Shown here piece by piece: positions 9,437 to 15,254 of a DNA stretch of 64,000 bases; position 1 is the stretch's first letter; each line of letters opens with the position of its first letter. Position numbers and translations under genes: made by a program. Source of the stretch: Clostridiales bacterium (lineage in GTDB: Bacteria; Bacillota; Clostridia; Peptostreptococcales; Anaerovoracaceae); NCBI GenBank assembly GCA_015258265.1, contig JABZIP010000001.1, forward strand, positions 1 to 64,000, read 5' to 3'. The notes under the pieces are model-generated. The model searched no databases and was not told where the DNA came from. It saw nothing but the letters and a program-made list of their open reading frames with translations.

Positions 9437-9506
9437 TGCCATTCTCCTTTTACTTTCCGGCTCTTTGAATATCTCAAAACGAGCCTGTTTTATTAACAAT
9501 ATCTTA

Positions 9507-9535
9507 ATTATAATAACATTCTTTGAAATAGTAAA
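9507..9535 (-). promoter_or_regulatory. Sigma-A promoter of the nucleoside transporter operon
   Basis: Minus-strand TTTACT (9530-9535) and TATAAT (9507-9512) with a 17-base spacer. The start point would lie about 60 bases before the lipoprotein ATG, leaving no room for a purine riboswitch, and none is seen. Confidence 0.6.
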
Positions 9536-9556
9536 GTGATTTTTTTATTTTGGGCA

Positions 9557-9598
9557 CAAAAAAACACAAAAATCCGAGAAATCCCGAATCTTTGTGTT
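9557..9598 (-). terminator. Terminator of the fliD-fliS-fliT-xpt operon
   Basis: Long minus-strand hairpin with outer stem AACACAAA/TTTGTGTT (9563-9570 and 9591-9598), an inner GU-containing stem and a T-rich tail at 9557-9564. It closes the unit that ends with xpt. Confidence 0.75.
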
Positions 9599-9627
9599 AC
9601 AGCATGGATAAATTGTTCATATATTCT

Positions 9628-10209
9628 TTAATTATCATTCGTAAAAATCGGTTTGCCGTTTTCAAATCGCTCGATAGACGCAAGCGCCTCAACCCTTACG
9701 CCCATATCCTGTATGCGCTGTCTACCGCCCTGAAAGGTCTTGTCTATTACAGCGCCGAAGCCTACGACTTCGGCTCCCGCCTTCTCTGCAATTCTAATCA
9801 GCGCAACCGCCGCCTCACCCGAAGCCAAAAAATCATCCAGTATGAGCAATTTTTCGCCTTCGCTCACAAACCTTTTCACAACCCTAAGGTTTGCGACCGT
9901 TCCCTTCGTGAACGAGCGAGCCTCTGCACTGTAGCAACCCTCGACAATAGTGTTCGGTTTTGCCTTTTTGGCAAAAACCACCGGCACTGAACCGAATTGT
10001 TTCGCCGTTTCACAAGCAACCGCTATACCGCTTGCCTCGACTGTGAGAATCTTGTCGACCTTACAGCCCTCAAATCGCTTTTTGAACTCGCATCCGATTT
10101 CTTCCAAAAACTTAGTGTCTATCTGATGATTTAAAAATCCGTCAACTTTCAGTATATCGTCGCCGATTACCTGACCTTCACTTAAAATCTTATCCTTTAA
10201 CGCTTGCAT
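9628..10209 (-). CDS. xpt: Xanthine phosphoribosyltransferase
   Basis: Salvages xanthine to XMP with PRPP. The 193-aa protein matches Xpt throughout: N-terminal GQVIGDDILKVDGFLNHQID, substrate-side TVEASGIAVA near residue 57, PRPP motif LLILDDFLASGEA near residue 125, and GGRQRIQDMGVRVEALA. GAGGGG precedes the ATG. It starts 11 bp after the fliT-like gene and has no promoter of its own in that gap, so it is likely read from the flagellar promoter or from one inside fliT. It borders the nucleoside transporter operon on its other side. Confidence 0.95.
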   Translation of the reverse strand: MQALKDKILSEGQVIGDDILKVDGFLNHQIDTKFLEEIGCEFKKRFEGCKVDKILTVEASGIAVACETAKQFGSVPVVFAKKAKPNTIVEGCYSAEARSFTKGTVANLRVVKRFVSEGEKLLILDDFLASGEAAVALIRIAEKAGAEVVGFGAVIDKTFQGGRQRIQDMGVRVEALASIERFENGKPIFTNDN

Positions 10210-10220
10210 TTTCCCCTCTT

Positions 10221-10652
10221 TTAGCCTTTAATATCAATGCCGTTTTGAGCATTTCCGTTCACCTTTGCGCTTACCTCGGCATCTAGCTTTACAATTTTTA
10301 CTAAAAGTTGCCCTATCTGCTTGTTGGTATCGTAGATGTTGGTTTGTAAAGGGTTGTCCAGCTTGAGCGATTCAACATTTGCCGCAGAGAATTTCTTTGG
10401 GAACAAAATCGCTCTCATCTTTTCGGCAAGCGGTGCAGGCAATTTTTCGATTATCAAGAGGTTTTCCTCATCCAGCTTGCTCGCAAGCATCATCGCATCG
10501 CCACGCATATCAAGCAGTCGCTCAAATGAACCGGCATCTTGACGCTCAAATGCCTTTTGCATATCTTTCGTACAAGTAAATATACTGTCAAGATATTTGT
10601 ATTTCTTTTTCAGATTGTCAAGAATTTTATTTGTAGCATTAAAAGTATCCAC
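10221..10652 (-). CDS. Probable flagellar chaperone, FliT/FlgN-like
   Basis: A 143-aa, mostly helical protein without a signal peptide or membrane segment. Helices run from about 8-60 and 85-130, with a pattern DTNKQIGQLLVKIVKLDAE near the C-terminus that resembles FlgN/FliT-type export chaperones. The assignment rests mainly on context: it follows fliS and fliD directly (23-bp gap), the usual place of fliT. The sequence itself is too divergent for a firm family call. Confidence 0.6.
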   Translation of the reverse strand: MDTFNATNKILDNLKKKYKYLDSIFTCTKDMQKAFERQDAGSFERLLDMRGDAMMLASKLDEENLLIIEKLPAPLAEKMRAILFPKKFSAANVESLKLDNPLQTNIYDTNKQIGQLLVKIVKLDAEVSAKVNGNAQNGIDIKG

Positions 10653-10675
10653 CGGTTTTCCTCCAACAGCTCCAA

Positions 10676-11095
10676 TCAGCCTACTCCAAGCGTAGTATCA
10701 AGAGGTTTGCCAACCGAAAATTGAGTTGTTAAGTTCGCCCTTTTGTTCGCTTCCTTGAAGCTGTCCTTTATATCCTTTGCCAAAGGCAGCATCTCCTCAA
10801 TCAGCTCGGGTTTTCTTGCCATCTTGATTCTATTCAATTCAAACTTAAAGTAATCGTACATTCTATAAAGCTCTCTGCTTATAGGATACTTCATATCCAG
10901 GCTCTGTGTCAAGTAGGAAACGATTTCGATTGCTCTTTGAATGTCGGCTTCGAAATTTTCCATATCGCCTTTTTCAAGATATAGCTTTCCGCGAATTAAC
11001 CTTTTGTTGAATTCTTCAAAAAGAAGTATCAGCATTTCGCCCTTAGTCATAGTTTCTACTGACTGTTCTTTGTAACTTTGATATCCGTAAGACAT
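10676..11095 (-). CDS. fliS: Flagellar export chaperone FliS
   Basis: FliS binds the C-terminal helix of flagellin in the cytoplasm and prevents early polymerisation. The 139-aa length and the N-terminus (GYQSYKEQSVETMTKGEMLILLFEEF) fit the family; the motif LILLFEEFNKRLIRGK and the pattern IQRAIEIVSYLTQSLD give the expected four-helix bundle. It lies 20 bp after fliD and before the fliT-like gene. No flagellin gene lies in this window. Confidence 0.93.
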   Translation of the reverse strand: MSYGYQSYKEQSVETMTKGEMLILLFEEFNKRLIRGKLYLEKGDMENFEADIQRAIEIVSYLTQSLDMKYPISRELYRMYDYFKFELNRIKMARKPELIEEMLPLAKDIKDSFKEANKRANLTTQFSVGKPLDTTLGVG

Positions 11096-11115
11096 TTTGT
11101 TTCTCCTCTTTCACT

Positions 11116-13515
11116 TTATTGCTGTGATAGCCACGAACTTTGCTGATTCATCTTTGCGATGTAGCGTTCCATCATAGTAAATCTTCTTTCGTATTTCGTC
11201 CTCGCATCTTTCAGCTTGGTTTCAAGCGCTTCTCTTTTCTTGGAGAGCAGCTCGTTTTGTCTATCTATAAGGTTGCTCTTTGTGGTAGCGTTACCTTCAA
11301 TACCGGCTATATTCACAAGTCGTCCTTTTTCATTTCCGACCGTTCTTGCATAGCTTTCCATAACTTTCTTCATTCTGACTGCAAATCCGCCTGACAGCTT
11401 GGAATCGCTTACATTTACATCGCTTGCCGCCGTCGAGTTGAAGAAATTCATCACTTTCTCAGGTTCGCTGCTAAGTGCAGATTTCAGTTTCTTTTCGTCG
11501 ATTATCAGTTTACCGTTACCCGCATACGAAGATGCAGTGCTGATGCCTATATCCTTACCGAATCCCAAATCTTTGACAGGATTTGAAAATACGAAACGCA
11601 AATCCGATACCAAGCCTCGAAGTGCACTGTCGCCGAACAGTATGCCTTTCTTGGCGTTCTTTTCCCACTCTTCGATTTCCTTAGCTGTCATTTCTTTTTT
11701 TTGCGCTCTTGTAAGAGGTTCGTATCTGTCGGTCAACTTTTTGTTTTTGAATCCCTCTCTCCTTGTTGTAATAAGCGAGTTGACCTCATCGACGATTTTG
11801 TTGTAGTCTTCCGCCATTTCCTTGATAGCTTTAACTGCGGAATCCGTGTTCAGTTCAGTCTTGAACTTGATGTTGTCCGCCGCCGTAGCAGCTTCAAATG
11901 TATCTTTCGCTTCAAAACTTGTGTTATCTATCTTGACGGAATTGCTGAATCTTTCGATATCTACATCGTTTGCTTCCCCTCGATATTTGATTTTCATTTT
12001 CAAATTTTGTCCGGCAGTGATGCCTTTTTGAGCATCTGTAAGGCTGTCATCTGCGATTTTTCCAAACAGCTTCTTCGCCAAATCTCCACCGTCCACATCT
12101 TTGAAACTCAATTTACCGTTTTCGCCTGATTCGTCCGCCATTATTGAAAATTTGTTCGTAGTGCTTAGATACGCAATATCAACACCTGCTTCGCTATCAT
12201 CGTTAATCTTCTTGATTACCGCGCTAATTGCAGTCGAACCCTTGAACGCAAATTCCTTGCCGTTTACATTTAGTTTGTAAATATGGTCCGCCGCCGTAGC
12301 ATCGGGATCTGTCGAAAGTTGCGACGGAGTCGCCCTCAGACTCGCAATAGTGGCATTTAGATTTAGTCTGTTGTTAGCCTTGTCCGCTATCGCAAACATA
12401 CCGTCCGCACCAAGCGTACCCTTGTCTGTCGATGAAATTGAAAGCGTAGATGTCGAATCGGTTGCCGTGATTTTCAAAGTTCCGTCATTTGCCGTTACTC
12501 TGACTTTGCCCGTTCCGAACAGGTCGTCCAATTTTTCATTCATAATCTCCGCAATCTTCTCAGTCTTGGCATTGTCGTCAGCCAAGTCTTTGATTGCGTC
12601 GTTGTCGGCTTTTGTAAATTTGAGTTTGCGTGTTTGACCGTTCAAATCAAATTCTATTTCTTTTCCCTCCAAATTTTGAGGTCTTGTCTGTCTTACCTGT
12701 ACAGGTGCTGTTCCGTTGATGTCGACACCGCCCTCGCCCTCGATACCTTTCTCAAGTCCAAGAGCCGCAAGGGTACTGTCAAGTCCGCCGGATATGGAAA
12801 ATTTCTTCGTATCAGTCGGATTCACCGCCGACAACTTCAGTTTACCGTTATCTGCTGTGAACTTGATTTTCGTTGCCAAAGTATCACGCGCCCTACCGCC
12901 TTGAATCTGTATATCTTTCATGGCGCTGTTCAGTATGTCCGCCATAAGCGATGCTTCATCTCCTGTCGGCATCATAGCACGCTCGCCTATATCAACCGTG
13001 TACCTTACACCGTCATACTTGATTTCAACGCTCTTGTTTGCAACCAAATTTTCGGTAATATTTCCAAATTTCAGTTTCCTTGTCTGTAAAGCTCCCGAAT
13101 CCACACCGCTTGTGCCTACATATGCGGCTTTCTTTGCAAGTTGAGAAATCTTTGTGATTTCAAAATTTAAATTTCCCTGTCCTGTAGTGCTAAGTACATT
13201 TATCTTCGAAGCGTTTGCACCTTGCGCGGTCGCAGTTACATCGTTATAAAGACCTGTTCTGAGCAAGTTTGTTTCCGGATTTGCAAACGAAAAATACTTG
13301 TCCTGAAATTTGGTAAGCGAAGATATGACACCTCTATACGCTTCCTGTTTCCAAGTGTTGCGGGTTTCTTCTTTCGTTATCCTATCTATTTTGTTTTGGA
13401 TATTGAGCGTTAATTTTTCGATTACTTCTTCCGTATTCATTCCGCTTACAAGTCCTGTAAAGCCCTTTGCCGAATATCCGCTCTGCGAACCTTGTACACT
13501 GTTTATATTTGTCAT
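11116..13515 (-). CDS. fliD: Flagellar filament cap protein FliD (long form)
   Basis: FliD (HAP2) forms the cap under which flagellin is inserted. The N-terminal family motif GFTGLVSGMNTEEVIEKL lies at residues 18-35 and is followed by a coiled helical part; the C-terminal FliD_C region with helical repeats runs from about residue 520 to the end (MMERYIAKMNQQSSWLSQQ). At 799 aa it is clearly longer than most FliD proteins (about 450-550 aa); the extra length lies in the middle (about 110-520), which is rich in Ala, Thr, Asp and Gly and would form the outward variable domains. The first gene of the operon, behind a sigma-D-type promoter. Confidence 0.92.
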   Translation of the reverse strand: MTNINSVQGSQSGYSAKGFTGLVSGMNTEEVIEKLTLNIQNKIDRITKEETRNTWKQEAYRGVISSLTKFQDKYFSFANPETNLLRTGLYNDVTATAQGANASKINVLSTTGQGNLNFEITKISQLAKKAAYVGTSGVDSGALQTRKLKFGNITENLVANKSVEIKYDGVRYTVDIGERAMMPTGDEASLMADILNSAMKDIQIQGGRARDTLATKIKFTADNGKLKLSAVNPTDTKKFSISGGLDSTLAALGLEKGIEGEGGVDINGTAPVQVRQTRPQNLEGKEIEFDLNGQTRKLKFTKADNDAIKDLADDNAKTEKIAEIMNEKLDDLFGTGKVRVTANDGTLKITATDSTSTLSISSTDKGTLGADGMFAIADKANNRLNLNATIASLRATPSQLSTDPDATAADHIYKLNVNGKEFAFKGSTAISAVIKKINDDSEAGVDIAYLSTTNKFSIMADESGENGKLSFKDVDGGDLAKKLFGKIADDSLTDAQKGITAGQNLKMKIKYRGEANDVDIERFSNSVKIDNTSFEAKDTFEAATAADNIKFKTELNTDSAVKAIKEMAEDYNKIVDEVNSLITTRREGFKNKKLTDRYEPLTRAQKKEMTAKEIEEWEKNAKKGILFGDSALRGLVSDLRFVFSNPVKDLGFGKDIGISTASSYAGNGKLIIDEKKLKSALSSEPEKVMNFFNSTAASDVNVSDSKLSGGFAVRMKKVMESYARTVGNEKGRLVNIAGIEGNATTKSNLIDRQNELLSKKREALETKLKDARTKYERRFTMMERYIAKMNQQSSWLSQQ

Positions 13516-13569
13516 ATTAACCTCCCCAATCGGTTATATATTTATACGATTATATATTCCTCTATCACT

Positions 13570-13596
13570 ATATCGGCAAATTCTCAAAAAAATTAA
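13570..13596 (-). promoter_or_regulatory. Sigma-D (sigma-28) type promoter of fliD
   Basis: Minus-strand GCCGATAT at 13570-13577 is an exact match to the Bacillus sigma-D -10 box; a TTAA at 13593-13596 is 15 bases upstream (consensus TAAA, 3 of 4). It lies about 55 bases before the fliD ATG. The -35 tetramer falls inside the left direct repeat of the AbiE cassette. Confidence 0.8.
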
Positions 13597-13609
13597 GCAA
13601 AATTACTAT
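13587..13609. repeat. 23-bp direct repeat, left copy flanking the AbiE cassette
   Basis: Identical over 23 bases to 15097-15119. It consists of a run of A, then TTAAGCAAAATTACTAT. The copy ends 3 bp from the abiEii stop codon and includes the -35 tetramer of the fliD promoter. Confidence 0.95.
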
Positions 13610-13612
13610 TGG

Positions 13613-14446
13613 TCATAGTAAATGTTTAACTACCTCTATTGCCGTAGATATCGCTTCTTCAAAACTCACTTCTTTTACATAACTAAATCTTTTTTGATAA
13701 CTTCGCCAACGCATTTCAAGGTCTTTTTCCAATCTCAAAACCGCTAAAACATTAAGAATATTGTCGACATCAAAATCCGTACTTCTATATTTGAATGTAT
13801 TTTGGCACGCTAATTTTAATCGTTTAAAATCTATTTCCCCTTTTTTCAAATGATACAAAATATAAATATCATAAAAATCTTTACTTCTACTATTAAATAT
13901 TCCTTTCTGATAAACCGTCTGTATCTTTTCAGCTAACATTGTTTCTACATTATATGCACAAATACTAAAGAATTTGTTTGCAAAAATACTTTTGTATTCA
14001 TACAATATTTCACTTGGGGTAATTGGATCTCCTACTGCGATATCCAGCGGAATACTTTGTCTAATATTTTCAAATCTGCAAAGTACTGTGATTCTGAATC
14101 CACCATATTCGTCCTCCTTACGAATTTCTTCAATCCTTTGAATTTCATAACTAATTCCATTACCCTTTCCGCTACTAAAAACTTTTTCAAATCTTTCTTT
14201 GACACTCTCTTCAGTGAGTGGGCATCTTCTTATCAACAAGTCAATATCTATAGTACTTCTCTGCCTTATACCAATTACATTAGCTAATAAAAACCCACCT
14301 TTAAAAATAAAGTTTTCATTTTCATCACTACTTGCTATTTTTTCCAAAATACTCTCTAAAAAATAGTGCGTTTGAATAATATTAAAATTAAGTCCTGTTT
14401 CGTCTGATAGCTTTTTACATATAGCTCGCAATCTATCTTTATTCAT
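13613..14446 (-). CDS. abiEii: AbiEii-type nucleotidyltransferase toxin
   Basis: AbiEii toxins are nucleotidyltransferases; with AbiEi they form a type IV toxin-antitoxin pair, some of which give phage abortive infection. The 277-aa protein has the DNA polymerase beta-like core motif: KGGFLLANVIGIRQRSTIDIDLLIRR split as GGFLL (about residue 45) and RSTIDIDLL (about 57), the latter with the metal-binding DxD. Further on, DIAVGDPITP and the pattern SKDFYDIYILY fit the family. GGAGGT precedes the ATG. The 8-bp overlap with abiEi implies coupled translation. No terminator follows; transcription would run toward fliD. Confidence 0.88.
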   Translation of the reverse strand: MNKDRLRAICKKLSDETGLNFNIIQTHYFLESILEKIASSDENENFIFKGGFLLANVIGIRQRSTIDIDLLIRRCPLTEESVKERFEKVFSSGKGNGISYEIQRIEEIRKEDEYGGFRITVLCRFENIRQSIPLDIAVGDPITPSEILYEYKSIFANKFFSICAYNVETMLAEKIQTVYQKGIFNSRSKDFYDIYILYHLKKGEIDFKRLKLACQNTFKYRSTDFDVDNILNVLAVLRLEKDLEMRWRSYQKRFSYVKEVSFEEAISTAIEVVKHLL

Positions 14447-15032
14447 AAACTACCTCCAAAATAGTTTTTAACTTTTCATACACCTTGAGTTTCTTGGAAT
14501 ATTCATATAATTTATTAAAATTTTTGCGCTCATAACGAACATATTTGTTAATGGTTTTAGCAAATAATTCCGTTTGCATATCATCTCTGCTTTTAATAAT
14601 ATCGCATACTGTCCTCTCTAAATCATAAACTTGCACCGTATTACCAAATACAGTTCGACAATTTGTAATACCAAAATCATAAAGTCCTTTTGTAGCATAA
14701 TGCACTCTAACATTCTCGGAAATTCGATGTGCATTATAGCCTTTGTATACCGTAATATCTATTTCCGATGGTATTATATCGGTAAATTGATGCAAATACA
14801 ATGCTGATAGATAAGAAAACACCCCAACTTTACACCTGCGTTGAAGGAAATAATATTCATCATAATCTCCATTTGAATTTATATAAATCCCTCTTTCCGC
14901 TCGTATTAGCTCCCCTGTATCAACCATACGGGTTAAATATACTGTTGGAATATTTACTTTTTTAAGCTCGTTGCTCGTAATAATTCCACCTGTGTTTTTC
15001 ATTTTTTCTCTTATATATTTAATATAGTCCAT
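14439..15032 (-). CDS. abiEi: AbiEi-type antitoxin and repressor
   Basis: AbiEi proteins repress their own operon with an N-terminal winged helix and neutralise AbiEii with the C-terminal part. ATG 15032 is used (197 aa) rather than the GTG at 15041, since AAAGGG lies 8 bases before the ATG and would overlap the GTG. Residues about 5-55 (KMKNTGGIITSNELKKVN, then DTGELIRAERGIYI) are the winged helix; residues about 60-150 hold the AbiEi_4-type region with FSYLSALYLHQFTDIIP and VYDLERTVCDIIKSRD. First gene of the pair. Confidence 0.88.
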   Translation of the reverse strand: MDYIKYIREKMKNTGGIITSNELKKVNIPTVYLTRMVDTGELIRAERGIYINSNGDYDEYYFLQRRCKVGVFSYLSALYLHQFTDIIPSEIDITVYKGYNAHRISENVRVHYATKGLYDFGITNCRTVFGNTVQVYDLERTVCDIIKSRDDMQTELFAKTINKYVRYERKNFNKLYEYSKKLKVYEKLKTILEVVYE

Positions 15033-15066
15033 ACTATACACCCTTTCTTGTTGTTATTGTGCTTAC

Positions 15067-15095
15067 ATTTTACCATTCAGTACGCACTATTGCAA
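15067..15095 (-). promoter_or_regulatory. Promoter of the abiE operon
   Basis: Minus-strand TTGCAA (15090-15095) and TAAAAT (15067-15072), 17-base spacer. An imperfect palindrome AGTACGCACT (15079-15088) lies in the spacer and could be part of an AbiEi operator; this is inference. Confidence 0.6.
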
Positions 15096-15096
15096 C

Positions 15097-15119
15097 AAAA
15101 AATTAAGCAAAATTACTAT
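15097..15119. repeat. 23-bp direct repeat, right copy flanking the AbiE cassette
   Basis: Perfect copy of 13587-13609. It lies 1 bp outside the -35 box of the abiE promoter and borders the tail of the S-layer gene terminators. Confidence 0.95.
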
Positions 15120-15121
15120 AC

Positions 15122-15149
15122 AAAAAAACTTGCAGGAGTGTGCAAGTTT
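15122..15149 (-). terminator. Second terminator behind the S-layer gene
   Basis: Minus-strand stem AAACTTGCA/TGCAAGTTT with a six-base loop, followed by a run of seven T. Together with the hairpin at 15172-15198 it gives tandem terminators for the S-layer gene. Confidence 0.7.
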
Positions 15150-15171
15150 GAAAAATAAGCGAGAAAGCACT

Positions 15172-15198
15172 AAAAAAGGGCGGGATATCCCGCCCTTT
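15172..15198 (-). terminator. Strong terminator of the S-layer gene
   Basis: A perfect GC-rich palindrome (AAAGGGCGGGAT and its complement, 15175-15198) with a T run on the minus strand at 15172-15177, about 57 bp after the SLH gene stop. Confidence 0.9.
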
Positions 15199-15254
15199 AA
15201 ATTTTCAGTTCAGATGTCTTTCCTGAAAAAGTTTAGTAAAAAATCACCAAACTA

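Larger units (their letters stand above)
13610..15096. mobile_element. AbiE toxin-antitoxin cassette inserted between direct repeats
   Basis: The 1487 bp between the two 23-bp repeats hold only abiEi, abiEii and their promoter. The segment is visibly more AT-rich than the flanking fliD and SLH genes. There is no integrase, transposase or terminal inverted repeat. The -35 box of the abiE promoter begins 1 bp inside the right repeat and the last stop codon is 3 bp inside the left repeat. This is inferred to be a mobile or recently gained unit; the mechanism is unknown. Confidence 0.65.

Noticed and set aside
9437..9627. Possible purine riboswitch before the nucleoside transporter or xpt
   Set aside because: The leader is only about 60 bases and lacks the conserved purine aptamer pattern; the hairpin at 9557-9598 is an intrinsic terminator.
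12634..13089. 151-aa plus-strand frame inside fliD
   Set aside because: Shadow of the fliD reading frame; no domain and no start signal.
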